Shown piece after piece: positions 33,034 to 41,231 of a stretch of DNA of 64,000 nucleotides. The stretch spans positions 1-64,000 of the forward strand of contig CATOIK010000007.1 in NCBI GenBank assembly GCA_951800645.1, in the 5' to 3' direction. A program made the position numbers and the translations under genes. The notes below the pieces were generated by a model. That model saw only the letters and a list, made by a program, of their open reading frames with translations, made no database searches and was not told the origin of the DNA. The stretch's first letter is position 1; every line of letters starts with the position of its first letter. This stretch comes from an uncultured Eubacteriales bacterium. GTDB taxonomy: Bacteria; Bacillota; Clostridia; Lachnospirales; Lachnospiraceae.

Positions 33034-34680
33034 ATGGAGAATTTTGATTTAGATCTGCGTTCCATCCAGGAGACCAGGAATCTGGCCCGTCAGGGCGCAG
33101 AAGCAGCAAAGAAAATAGCTGCTTATACAAGCGAGCAGATTGACAGAATCTTAAAGAGCATGGTGGCGGCAGCAGAGGAGAATGCTGTATGCCTGGCTAA
33201 GATGGCAGTGGAGGAGACTGGCTTTGGAAAGGCGCTCCACAAGGCGTACAAGAACCATGCTGCGTCTACATTATTATATGAAGATATTCGTGATATGAAG
33301 ACGATTGGCATCATCTCTGAGGACCGGGCCAGAGGCACCATGGATGTGGCGGCGCCGGCAGGACTGATCATGGGTATTGTTCCCTCCACCAATCCTACCT
33401 CTACCGTCATTTATAAGTCGATGATCGCCATCAAGGCAGGAAACGCCATTGTATTTTCGCCTCACCCGTCTGCAGCAAAATGTACGCTGCGGGCAGCGGA
33501 GATCATGCGGGATGCGGCTGTGAAAGCAGGCGCTCCAGAAGGAATCATCGGCTGCATTTCCACTCCCACCATGGCGGCAACCAATGAGCTGATGCACTGC
33601 AAGGAGGTGGCGCTGATCATTGCTACCGGCGGTCCGGGCATGGTGAAGGCTGCTTACAGCGCAGGCAAACCGGCTATCGGCGTAGGCGCAGGCAACTCTC
33701 CGGCGTATATTGAGCGCACAGCAGATGTAAAGGCTGCAGTAGACGCCATTATTGCCAGCAAGACATTTGATAACGGAACCATCTGCGCGTCTGAGCAGTC
33801 CATCATTTGTGAGCGGTGCAACCACGATCAGGTAGTGGCAGAGTTAAAGAGCCGCGGAGCTTACTTTATGTCTAAGGAAGAAACCGGCAAGGTCTGCAGT
33901 CTGCTCTTTAAAAACGGCCATGCAATGAACGCCAAGTTTGTAGGACGGGATCCGGAAGTGATTGCAAAGGCCGCAGGTATTTCCATCCCGGCAGGAACTA
34001 CGGTTCTGATTGGTGAGCAGGACGGCGTGGGAGAGGGCTATCCCCTTTCCTATGAAAAACTGACTACAGTTCTGGCATTCTATACTGTGGAGAACTGGGA
34101 AGAAGCCTGCAGGCTGAGTATGGATCTTTTGCAGAACGGCATCGGTCACACCATGAGTATTCATACCAAGGATCAGGACTTAGTGCGGAAGTTTGCCATG
34201 AAGCCGGCTTCCCGCATCCTGGTAAATACTGGCGGCAGTATGGGCGGTACTGGCATCAGCACCGGGCTGAATGTTGCGTTTACTCTGGGCTGCGGCACCT
34301 GCGGAGGCAGCTCTGTTTCTGAAAATGTGAGCCCGCTGAATCTGATCAATGTAAAGAAGGTGGCTTATGGTCTGAAAAATTGCTCTACCCTGCTTCAGGA
34401 TGACCGGACCTTTCATCATCCGGAGCTGACAGGCTGTGCAGTTGGCGGCAGCGAGGCTTTTCATCCGATGGCCCAGAGCGTATGCCCTGCGCCCTCAGAC
34501 TTCAGCCCGGCTGATATTGTAGCTTCCTTTGAGCGCCGTCAGAACGGATGCTCCTGCGGGGCAGCGGTTCAGGAATCCAGCATCAATACGGTTGATCAGC
34601 TTAAAAATGCGGCAAACGGTTTTACAGATGACGCCCATATGGCAGAGCTGGTGCGCAAGCTGATTGCGTCTATGAGCTGA
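33034..34680 (+). CDS. cutF: CoA-acylating acetaldehyde dehydrogenase
   Basis: 548 residues. It oxidises acetaldehyde with NAD and CoA to acetyl-CoA inside the shell. The catalytic cysteine is Cys251 in FDNGTICASEQ, and PSTNPTSTVIYKSM and IGVGAGNSPAYIE form the cofactor and substrate sites. The N-terminus (DLRSIQETRNLARQGAEAAK) is a likely encapsulation helix. A C-terminal extension of about 80 residues after the catalytic core contains a CSCG motif and is absent from the paralog at 23522. The symbol is inferred from choline-locus usage. Confidence 0.93.
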   Translation: MENFDLDLRSIQETRNLARQGAEAAKKIAAYTSEQIDRILKSMVAAAEENAVCLAKMAVEETGFGKALHKAYKNHAASTLLYEDIRDMKTIGIISEDRARGTMDVAAPAGLIMGIVPSTNPTSTVIYKSMIAIKAGNAIVFSPHPSAAKCTLRAAEIMRDAAVKAGAPEGIIGCISTPTMAATNELMHCKEVALIIATGGPGMVKAAYSAGKPAIGVGAGNSPAYIERTADVKAAVDAIIASKTFDNGTICASEQSIICERCNHDQVVAELKSRGAYFMSKEETGKVCSLLFKNGHAMNAKFVGRDPEVIAKAAGISIPAGTTVLIGEQDGVGEGYPLSYEKLTTVLAFYTVENWEEACRLSMDLLQNGIGHTMSIHTKDQDLVRKFAMKPASRILVNTGGSMGGTGISTGLNVAFTLGCGTCGGSSVSENVSPLNLINVKKVAYGLKNCSTLLQDDRTFHHPELTGCAVGGSEAFHPMAQSVCPAPSDFSPADIVASFERRQNGCSCGAAVQESSINTVDQLKNAANGFTDDAHMAELVRKLIASMS

Positions 34681-34697
34681 CAGGAGGGATAAGAAGC

Positions 34698-35348
34698 ATG
34701 AACCAGTACGAAGAACTGCTTAAGATGCTGCTGGAGGCAGTACAGAAGGAAGAACAGAAAAAAGGACATTCCTGTGGAGACGGAAAGGTTCCAGTGGGAG
34801 TATCCAACCGCCATGTTCATCTTTCCCAGGCTGATCTGGAGCGGCTGTTTGGGCCAGGCTATGAACTGAACCGGATGAAGGATCTGTCTCAGCCGGGACA
34901 ATATGCCTGCAAGGAGGTTGTAACGGTGTGCGGCCCGAAGGGAGCCATTGAGAAGGTGCGCATCTTGGGGCCGGTCCGTAAGGATACTCAGGTAGAGATT
35001 TTGGCAGGAGACTGCTTTAAGCTTGGAGTAAAGGCGCCGGTAAGACTTTCTGGTGACCTGGATGGAACACCTGGAATTACTCTGGTAGGGCCGAAGGGCT
35101 CCGTCCAGACAGAAAAGGGCGTGATGATCGCCCAGCGGCATATTCACATGCACCCGTCTGATGCGGAAGCCTTTGGCGTACACGACGGACAGGCGGTAGA
35201 TCTGGAGGCTGGAGGCGCCAGAGGCGGTATTTTGAAAAATACGGTTATCCGCGTGACCGGACAGTCTAAATTAGAGTGCCATGTGGATATGGAGGAGGCC
35301 AATGCTTTCGGCCTGGACGGAAGCATGACCATGAGCATTTGCAGTTGA
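34698..35348 (+). CDS. pduL: PduL-type phosphotransacylase
   Basis: 216 residues. It converts acetyl-CoA and phosphate to acetyl phosphate, recycling CoA within the shell. The two PduL beta-barrels are visible: VGVSNRHVHLSQADLERLFG near residue 34 and AQRHIHMHPSDAEAFGV near residue 146 supply the zinc-binding histidines. The first 22 residues (NQYEELLKMLLEAVQKEEQK) form a short amphipathic helix of encapsulation-peptide type. Confidence 0.93.
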   Translation: MNQYEELLKMLLEAVQKEEQKKGHSCGDGKVPVGVSNRHVHLSQADLERLFGPGYELNRMKDLSQPGQYACKEVVTVCGPKGAIEKVRILGPVRKDTQVEILAGDCFKLGVKAPVRLSGDLDGTPGITLVGPKGSVQTEKGVMIAQRHIHMHPSDAEAFGVHDGQAVDLEAGGARGGILKNTVIRVTGQSKLECHVDMEEANAFGLDGSMTMSICS

Positions 35349-35423
35349 GCAGTTCCGGCCTCAAGGCCGGCTGACATATGTTATTTTCATTAAAAAATCA
35401 AGAGAAATCAGGAGGAAAAAGAA

Positions 35424-35708
35424 ATGAAGTATGATGCACTGGGAATGATCGAGACTAAGGGACTGGTAGGCTCCATTGAGGCAGCCGACGCTATGGTTAA
35501 GGCAGCAAATGTTACCCTGATCGGCAAAGAGTTTGTAGGCGGCGGCCTGGTTACTGTTATGGTCCGCGGCGATGTAGGCGCTGTAAAGGCAGCTACCGAC
35601 GCAGGCGCAGCAGCAGCCCAGAGAGTAGGCGAGCTGGTATCTGTACATGTGATTCCTCGCCCCCATGCAGAGGTAGAGACCATTCTTCCGGCTGTAAAGG
35701 AGAACTAA
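35424..35708 (+). CDS. BMC-H hexameric shell protein 4
   Basis: 94 residues, differing from shell protein 1 (21250) at only a handful of positions before the C-terminal tail, although many silent codon positions differ. One change is Lys37 to Phe next to the pore loop (FVGGG). Last gene of the choline operon, separated from pduL by 75 bases with its own AGGAGG site. It closes the locus that shell protein 1 opens. Confidence 0.97.
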   Translation: MKYDALGMIETKGLVGSIEAADAMVKAANVTLIGKEFVGGGLVTVMVRGDVGAVKAATDAGAAAAQRVGELVSVHVIPRPHAEVETILPAVKEN

Positions 35709-35736
35709 TTACCATAAAAGCAAAATAAAAAGCAAA

Positions 35737-35782
35737 GAGGGCCGCACTGCAGAAGGCTGGAGCATCTGCGGTGCGGCCTTTC
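35737..35782 (+). terminator. Terminator of the choline microcompartment operon
   Basis: GGCCGCACTGCAGA and TCTGCGGTGCGGCC form a long stem (with one mismatch) followed by TTTC. The T tract is short but the stem is very stable. Confidence 0.82.
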
Positions 35783-35840
35783 AATTTACAGCCCAAGAGT
35801 TTTGCTTTATAAAACTGAAAAAAACCAAAGATAAAGCAGG

Positions 35841-35869
35841 TTGAATTTTTGAAAAACTTATGGTAGAAT
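35841..35869 (+). promoter_or_regulatory. Promoter of tRNA-Gln
   Basis: TTGAAT (35841-35846) and TAGAAT (35864-35869), 17-base spacer, 31 bases before the tRNA. Confidence 0.78.
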
Positions 35870-35899
35870 ACTGATTGTTGCCTGTCATAAAAGGCATGT

Positions 35900-35971
35900 A
35901 GGGCTATCGCCAAGCGGTAAGGCACAGCACTTTGACTGCTGCAGTCGTTGGTTCAAATCCAACTAGCCCTG
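35900..35971 (+). tRNA. tRNA-Gln (UUG)
   Basis: Acceptor arm AGGGCTA pairs with TAGCCCT, with G as discriminator. The anticodon loop CTTTGAC gives UUG; T-loop GGTTCAAAT. Confidence 0.94.
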
Positions 35972-35986
35972 GTTTCAGAAGGCAGA

Positions 35987-36022
35987 GAGGCGTTTCCGGA
36001 ATTAACGGAAACGCTTCTTTTC
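35987..36022 (+). terminator. Terminator of tRNA-Gln
   Basis: GCGTTTCCG and CGGAAACGC form a perfect nine-pair stem followed by TTCTTTTC. Confidence 0.85.
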
Positions 36023-36025
36023 ATG

Positions 36026-36100
36026 TTATAGGAAAATCCTTAAGCGCGAAGTGCGCATCCCGCGGAGCGTTTTTGTTTCATAGGGCGAACTTTCCTATAA
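36026..36100 (-). repeat. Dispersed hairpin repeat, copy D, with terminal inverted repeats
   Basis: A 75-base copy on the minus strand. Its ends are a perfect ten-base inverted repeat, TTATAGGAAA (36026-36035) and TTTCCTATAA (36091-36100). Inside are the modules AAAAACGCTCCGCGGGATGC and GCGC-ACTTC-GCGC-TTAAGG; the GTCTGC palindrome and right hairpin of copy C are missing. Read on the minus strand, it begins directly behind the T tract of the terminator at 36106-36131. Confidence 0.82.
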
Positions 36101-36105
36101 ACAAA

Positions 36106-36131
36106 AAAGGTCAGGATTTTCATCCTGACCT
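36106..36131 (-). terminator. Terminator of the minus-strand tRNA pair
   Basis: AGGTCAGGAT and ATCCTGACCT form a perfect ten-pair stem. On the minus strand a T tract follows (plus-strand AAAAAA at 36102-36108). Confidence 0.88.
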
Positions 36132-36134
36132 TTA

Positions 36135-36206
36135 TGACCTCACCGGGAATCGAACCCGGGTTTACGCCGTGAGAGGGCGTCGTCTTGACCGCTTGACCAT
36201 GAGGCC
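36135..36206 (-). tRNA. tRNA-Glu (CUC)
   Basis: On the minus strand, acceptor GGCCTCA pairs with TGAGGTC using one G-U pair. The anticodon loop CTCTCAC gives CUC; T-loop GGTTCGATT. Confidence 0.93.
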
Positions 36207-36210
36207 GAAA

Positions 36211-36284
36211 TCGAGGCGACAAGATTCGAACTTGCGACCTCTGCGTCCCGAACGCAGCGCTCTACCAAACTGAGCCACGCCTCG
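36211..36284 (-). tRNA. tRNA-Pro (CGG)
   Basis: On the minus strand, acceptor CGAGGCG pairs with CGCCTCG. The anticodon loop TTCGGGA gives CGG; T-loop AGTTCGAAT. Second proline tRNA of the window, next to tRNA-Glu. Confidence 0.94.
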
Positions 36285-36298
36285 AAGCGAACTTCTAT

Positions 36299-36327
36299 AT
36301 CCTACCATAGTTCGCCAGAAATTGCAA
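36299..36327 (-). promoter_or_regulatory. Promoter of the minus-strand tRNA-Pro/tRNA-Glu pair
   Basis: On the minus strand, TTGCAA (36327-36322) and TAGGAT (36304-36299) have a 17-base spacer. GCGAAC and GTTCGC (36287-36315) form a dyad around the -10 region. Confidence 0.7.
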
Positions 36328-36407
36328 GAGGAAAAATCGAAAAAATTAAAATAGTTGTAAGCGGGCAAGAAGATGCAGGGCTGAACCGCTAGAAAGCGTT
36401 GGCATGG

Positions 36408-37037
36408 CTAGGGAAGACGTATCAGCGTTGCACCAAGGGCTGTAATATCTTCCTCCTGGTGGGTGGCAATCAAAAGCAGCTTTCCAACCGCCTTTTCCAG
36501 AATATAGCTGATTACGCTCTGCCGTGTATCTTCATCCAGGCCAGTGAAAGGCTCGTCCATCAGGATTCCGGCGGAAGGAGCCAGCATGGCCCGGACAATG
36601 GCTACCCGCCGTTTCATGCCGCCGCTTAAGGTGCGGACAGGCCGCAGGACAGATTCCTCCGGCAAAAGCCTGCAAAGCTCACCATATATGTCCTGGCGGG
36701 ACAGTGCCGGGTCTGCAGCCAGCATTACATTGTCCAGAGGGGAGAAATCTTCGCAGAGCCGGTTTTCCTGAAAGACAGAGACCAGCGGCAGTCTGCCGGA
36801 ACTGGGAGAAGACGGTAAAATCCCCTCATGACTGTATTCGATTTTTACAGAACCGGCCTCCGCCGTTTCCAGTCCCAGTAAAATCCGCAGCAGGGTAGTT
36901 TTTCCGGAACCGGAGGCTCCCATTAAACAGTAAGTCCTGCCGGATTCCAGGGTCAGAGAAAGATCAGCCCATACTGCCAGTTCTCCGTAAGACTTGGACA
37001 GGTTCCGGAGCTTTAGGGTAAAATCAGGCGTATTCAT
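36408..37037 (-). CDS. ABC transporter ATPase (SsuB/TauB/ThiZ-like)
   Basis: 209 residues from the ATG at 37037, which overlaps the permease stop by four bases and follows AGAGG. Walker A is GASGSGKTTL near residue 36, the signature is LSGGMKRRVAIVRAML, and Walker B is GILMDEPFTGLDE. It powers the importer together with the two upstream genes. An alternative GTG at 37046 would add three residues. Confidence 0.93.
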   Translation of the reverse strand: MNTPDFTLKLRNLSKSYGELAVWADLSLTLESGRTYCLMGASGSGKTTLLRILLGLETAEAGSVKIEYSHEGILPSSPSSGRLPLVSVFQENRLCEDFSPLDNVMLAADPALSRQDIYGELCRLLPEESVLRPVRTLSGGMKRRVAIVRAMLAPSAGILMDEPFTGLDEDTRQSVISYILEKAVGKLLLIATHQEEDITALGATLIRLP

Positions 37038-37843
37038 AGGCGGCACCTCTCATTCCATGCACCGATTCGGCTTAAAAGGGCCAGAAACAGCTTTTCAAAC
37101 CCGGCGCTGATTAAGATGATTACAATGGTCCAGGCGAACACATCAGAGGTGGCCAGATAAATTTTGGCCATATAGAGGTTTTCGCCGATGGTGTGGGCTG
37201 GGACGCCGATTACCTCTGCAGCAATGCCGGATTTCCAGCTCATGCCCAGAGCTACCCGGCAACTGCTTTTTAAGTAAGGCAGCAGTGCCGGAATATAAAT
37301 AAAGCGGATTCGTTTTGGCAGGGTTACGGAAAATACCGCTGCCATTTCTAAAAGTTTTGGGTCTGTGCTTTCCAGTCCGGCAATGGTGTTTACATAGATC
37401 ATGGGAAGCACTACCAGAAAGGAGATGAACACGGAAAGGTTTTCCGAGCCAATCCAGATCAGGGCCAGAATTACAAAGGAAGCCACAGGGATGGACTTTG
37501 CCAGCAATACCAGAGGCGCCAGCAGCTCTTTTAAAAACCGGAACCGGAAGGCCAGGCTTCCTAAAAGGATTCCTGCCAGAAAGGCAGTGAAAAAGCCCAG
37601 GAGGATCTTGCCGAAGGTCCAGCCGGTGGAAATCCAGAAATCAGCAGCAGGAGCCATGGCTGCAAAGGAGCGGATAACATCGGCGGGGCTGGCAAACAGA
37701 ATACTGTTGTCAATGACCGCAGACGCCAGCTGCCATAAGGCCAGCCAGAATAAGATGACGGCGGCCCGGCGGGCAGGAGCGCTTAGCCCCTGCCGGTTAC
37801 CGGCCGCCCTGGAAGCATAACTGTTTTTCATAAGCATTTTCAT
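37034..37843 (-). CDS. ABC transporter permease (SsuC/TauC-like)
   Basis: 269 residues with about six membrane helices. The cytoplasmic coupling segment FRFIYIPALLPYLKSSCRVALGMSWKSG (shown in part: IPALLPYLKSSCRVALGMSW) with the EAA-like loop is typical for binding-protein-dependent importers of the nitrate/sulfonate/taurine class. It sits between the binding-protein and ATPase genes. Confidence 0.92.
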   Translation of the reverse strand: MKMLMKNSYASRAAGNRQGLSAPARRAAVILFWLALWQLASAVIDNSILFASPADVIRSFAAMAPAADFWISTGWTFGKILLGFFTAFLAGILLGSLAFRFRFLKELLAPLVLLAKSIPVASFVILALIWIGSENLSVFISFLVVLPMIYVNTIAGLESTDPKLLEMAAVFSVTLPKRIRFIYIPALLPYLKSSCRVALGMSWKSGIAAEVIGVPAHTIGENLYMAKIYLATSDVFAWTIVIILISAGFEKLFLALLSRIGAWNERCRL

Positions 37844-37857
37844 TTATCAAAGAAGAA

Positions 37858-38991
37858 TCAGGGAATATAGTAGAAGTCTTCCGTCGGAAGCTTTCCGCCT
37901 ACAGCTTTCATATCCTGATCTGCCAGCACCTGCAGGTAGCCGCTTAAGGCGGTCTGCATTTCAGAACCGGTCAGGCAGACGATGTTGCAGTAAGGAAGGG
38001 CTTTTTTTGCTACAGGCGCCTTCTCAATGATACCGGCGGCGGCAATCAGCTCTGCAGTTTCGTCCGGATTAGAGGCGGTGTAGGCAGCAGAAGCAGCGTG
38101 CTCCGCCAGAAAGGCGTCTGCAATTTCCTTATTTTTCTCCAGGAAGTCCCGGCGGGCTACAGTAACGCCGGTTACCATCCGGCTTCCGCCCTCGCCCTGC
38201 AGCTTATCCCACTCCTTGGTTAAGTCCAGAACAATTTTCAGGTTTTCATTCTGGGCGCAGGCTGCAGTCACAAACGGCTGAGGCAGCAGGCCGATAGCGT
38301 CCGGCTGTTCTTTTAAGACGGCTGCAACTTCGGCGGCTTCAGATTTATATTCCAAAGCCACATCCCCATCCTTTAAACCGCTTTCTTTCATCAGGTACTG
38401 AATCACATAGTCCGGAGTGGTGCCCTTTCCGGTTAAATAAAGGGTTCTGCCCTTTAAATCGGCAATGGATGTAATAGAGTCATCAGACGCTACAATGTCC
38501 AAAACGCCCAGAGTGTTGATGTCGATAACGGCCACGCCGCCTTCTGTTTTATTATAAAGTACGCTGGCTACATTGGCCGGAACCAGGGCAATGTCCAGAT
38601 CTCCGTTTACCATTTTGCCCAACAGCTCATCTGCGGCGGTTACCATGGTAAAGTTGTAGCTGCAGACAGATTCTTTTTTTGCGGCCAGGTCCATAAGCTG
38701 TACCAATCCCATAGAGGTGGGGCCTTTTAAGGAGCCGACCCGCACCTGGATGTTCTGGTCTGCCGCCTCTGCAGAGCCGGGGGCGCCGGGATGAGCCTGG
38801 GCAGTTTCTTTTACGGCCTCCTCTGACAAAGCGGCCTCTGTGAAGGGGGCGATGGTTTCCTGGGCGGTTTCCGGCACTTCTGCAGTAGTCTGGGCCGGAG
38901 TGGCTTCAGCCGGTTTGCTGCCGGAGCATCCGGTCAGCAGAGCGCTGGTCATAAGAGCTGCGGCAAACAGCAGGGAAACATGTTTTTTCAT
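37858..38991 (-). CDS. ABC transporter substrate-binding lipoprotein (NMT1/SsuA-like)
   Basis: 377 residues. The lipoprotein signal ends in LLTGCSG, followed by an Ala/Glu/Thr-rich linker (about 25-75) and a periplasmic-binding-type II fold (RVGSLKGPTSMGLVQLMDLA, VNGDLDIALVPANVASVLYN, DLKGRTLYLTGKGTTPDYV). This architecture is shared by binding proteins for sulfonates, taurine, nitrate, bicarbonate and thiamine precursors. The substrate cannot be decided here. Its leader (38992-39116) follows a minus-strand TATAAT-like -10 near 39116-39111; I recognised no riboswitch in it. Confidence 0.88.
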   Translation of the reverse strand: MKKHVSLLFAAALMTSALLTGCSGSKPAEATPAQTTAEVPETAQETIAPFTEAALSEEAVKETAQAHPGAPGSAEAADQNIQVRVGSLKGPTSMGLVQLMDLAAKKESVCSYNFTMVTAADELLGKMVNGDLDIALVPANVASVLYNKTEGGVAVIDINTLGVLDIVASDDSITSIADLKGRTLYLTGKGTTPDYVIQYLMKESGLKDGDVALEYKSEAAEVAAVLKEQPDAIGLLPQPFVTAACAQNENLKIVLDLTKEWDKLQGEGGSRMVTGVTVARRDFLEKNKEIADAFLAEHAASAAYTASNPDETAELIAAAGIIEKAPVAKKALPYCNIVCLTGSEMQTALSGYLQVLADQDMKAVGGKLPTEDFYYIP

Positions 38992-39170
38992 AAAAAATCC
39001 TCTCTTTCTGTCCGTGGGTCAAGTATTTTAGAGGGGAATGGTTTACATTCCGTCTTCTCCGTCAGAAGGATACGGTCAGCATCCGCTTTCGGGTGAGCAC
39101 GAACAAAGTCATTATAGCACAAAATGTGATGAGTTTGGAGGAAAAAGCAGGGATTTTCGCAAAAAAGCGA

Positions 39171-39199
39171 TTGATAATAATATGTCAATGTGAGATAAT
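39171..39199 (+). promoter_or_regulatory. Promoter of the sensory/group B hydrogenase operon
   Basis: TTGATA (39171-39176) and GATAAT (39194-39199), 17-base spacer, about 50 bases before the first gene. Confidence 0.68.
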
Positions 39200-39254
39200 G
39201 GAAGCAACTGTGATGAAGCAAACGAACTTATTTTTATGTGTGGAGGGATAAGTC

Positions 39255-39494
39255 ATGAGAGTTCAGATTTGTATTGGTAGCGCATGTCATTTAAAAGGAT
39301 CCAGAGAGATTATCCAGCAGATGCAGGCTTTGGTAAAAGAGCATGGGGTATCTGACAAGGTGGATTTAAACGGCGCGTTCTGCAGTGGTAACTGTGTAAA
39401 CGGTGTCTGCGTTACAGTCGACGGCCAGTTGTATTCCCTGTCCCCGGAAACCACAAAGGAGTTTTTTGAGAAGGAAATCTTAGGGAGGCTGTAA
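39255..39494 (+). CDS. Small thioredoxin-like [2Fe-2S] ferredoxin
   Basis: 79 residues of the NuoE C-terminal, thioredoxin-like ferredoxin fold. Four cysteines for one [2Fe-2S] cluster are spread as CIGSAC and FCSGNC...VC. It probably passes electrons to the sensor hydrogenase directly downstream (two bases apart) or to the group B enzyme. AGGGATAAG precedes the ATG. Confidence 0.88.
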   Translation: MRVQICIGSACHLKGSREIIQQMQALVKEHGVSDKVDLNGAFCSGNCVNGVCVTVDGQLYSLSPETTKEFFEKEILGRL

Positions 39495-39496
39495 AT

Positions 39497-41230
39497 ATGG
39501 CAATTATCGACTTCAAAGCTACGAAGTGCCGCCATTGCTATAAATGCGTCCGCAACTGTGAGGTGAAAGCCATCATGGTAAAGGATGGCAGGGCGGAGAT
39601 AATACCGGAAAACTGTATCCTTTGCGGCCGGTGTCTTCAGGTATGTCCCCAGTCAGCCAAGACCCTGGTCAGTGATTTAAACCTGGTGAAGGAAATGCTG
39701 ATGCGGGGAGAGAAGGTGGTAGTTTCCATTGCTCCCGCTTATATGGGCCTGTTAAAATACAAGACTATCGGCCAGGTGCGGGCGGCCCTTCTGGAACTGG
39801 GATTTGCCGATGTACGGGAGACCAGCGAGGGAGCTGCTTTGGTGACGGCGGAGTACGCAGACCTTCTGGAAGAAGGCCGGATGGAAAACATTATTTCTAC
39901 CTGCTGTCCCAGCGTCAATGACTTGATCGAGAAATACTATCCCCAGCTTACGCCTTACATGGCGCCTGTGGTATCGCCTATGATTGCCCATGGAAAACTG
40001 ATCAAAAAGCAGATGGGCAGCGATGTAAAAGTAGTATTTTTAGGACCGTGCATTGCAAAGAAGCAGGAGGCTTTAGATCCCCGCCATGCCGGCTATATTG
40101 ACGCAGTGCTGAACTTTAACGACATCAACCGGTGGCTTCAGGACGAGGATATTACCATCGAGGACTGCGAGGATAAGCCGTTTACTGCCATGAATCCAAG
40201 AGTAAACCGTCTTTATCCGGTGTCCAGCGGTGTTGTGAACTCGATCCTGGTTACAGAAAAGCAGGCAGATTCCTACCGTAAATTCTATGTTCACGGTGAG
40301 AAGCACTGTATAGACCTGTGTGAGGCTCTGGTGCGGGGAGAGTTCAAGGGCTGCTTTATTGAGATGAATATGTGCTACGGCGGCTGTATCAAGGGGCCAA
40401 CCGTTTCTGACGATTCCGCATCCCGCTTTAAGGTGAAGTTGGATATGGAGGCGTCCATTCCCCGTGAGCCGGTTCCGGAGGATGAAACGGCGCCTGTGCT
40501 TACAGAGCTTTGCCTGGCTAAGAAATTTGTGGATCGTTCGCCCAGGGAGTCTATGCCTGACAATGAGCAGATCCGGGAAATCCTGGCTATGACCGGAAAG
40601 GTGAGACCGGAGGACGAGTTAAACTGCGGCGCCTGCGGCTATCCCACCTGCAGAGAGAAGGCGATTGCCGTATTCCAGGGGAAGGCAGAGCTTAACATGT
40701 GCATTCCTTTCATGCATGAGAAATCGGAGTCCTTTGCCAACCTGGTAATGGAGACCTCTCCCAATGTGGTGCTGATTGTGGATGAAAACATGAAGATTCT
40801 GGAGTATTCCGCCGTAGGCGAGAAATATTTTGGAAAGACCCGGGCGGAAGCGCTGCAGATGTACCTGTACGAGTTCATCGATCCGGCGGACTTCCAGTGG
40901 GTATTTGATACCCATCAGAATATTCACGGCAAGAAGGTAAATTACAAGGATCTGGGACTGGATACGCTTCAGAACATTGTATACATAGAAAAAGAAAATG
41001 TGGTGCTTGCCACCTTTATCGATGTAACCAAGGAGGAGGAGCAGGCGCGGCAGGATTATGAAAAGAAGCTGGATACCATCGATCTGGCTCAGAAGGTAAT
41101 CCATAAGCAGATGATGGTGGCGCAGGAGATTGCCGGACTGTTGGGCGAGACCACTGCAGAGACCAAGACCACCCTGACTAAGCTCTGTAAAAGCCTGTTA
41201 GAGGACGGCGCTGATAACGGAGGTATGTAG
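39497..41230 (+). CDS. hydS: Sensory-type (group C-like) [FeFe] hydrogenase with PAS domain
   Basis: 577 residues. Domain order: two [4Fe-4S] motifs (CRHCYKCVRNC and CILCGRCLQVCP, residues 11-55); an H-cluster domain with STCCPS near 135, GPCIAKKQE near 183 and EMNMCYGGCIKGP near 291; a Fes-type [4Fe-4S] motif CGACGYPTC near 377; and a PAS domain (about 414-520). The hydrogenase domain followed by PAS is the known layout of putative H2 sensors such as Thermotoga HydS. It lies in one operon with a SpoIIE-like phosphatase (two bases downstream), which is a plausible output. The symbol is by analogy. Confidence 0.88.
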   Translation: MAIIDFKATKCRHCYKCVRNCEVKAIMVKDGRAEIIPENCILCGRCLQVCPQSAKTLVSDLNLVKEMLMRGEKVVVSIAPAYMGLLKYKTIGQVRAALLELGFADVRETSEGAALVTAEYADLLEEGRMENIISTCCPSVNDLIEKYYPQLTPYMAPVVSPMIAHGKLIKKQMGSDVKVVFLGPCIAKKQEALDPRHAGYIDAVLNFNDINRWLQDEDITIEDCEDKPFTAMNPRVNRLYPVSSGVVNSILVTEKQADSYRKFYVHGEKHCIDLCEALVRGEFKGCFIEMNMCYGGCIKGPTVSDDSASRFKVKLDMEASIPREPVPEDETAPVLTELCLAKKFVDRSPRESMPDNEQIREILAMTGKVRPEDELNCGACGYPTCREKAIAVFQGKAELNMCIPFMHEKSESFANLVMETSPNVVLIVDENMKILEYSAVGEKYFGKTRAEALQMYLYEFIDPADFQWVFDTHQNIHGKKVNYKDLGLDTLQNIVYIEKENVVLATFIDVTKEEEQARQDYEKKLDTIDLAQKVIHKQMMVAQEIAGLLGETTAETKTTLTKLCKSLLEDGADNGGM

Positions 41231-41231
41231 G

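Noticed and set aside
38992-39221. Possible riboswitch or 77-codon gene upstream of the ABC binding protein
   Set aside because: I compared the leader with TPP, SAM and guanidine class signatures and found no convincing match. The short frame has no ribosome binding site and an implausible composition.
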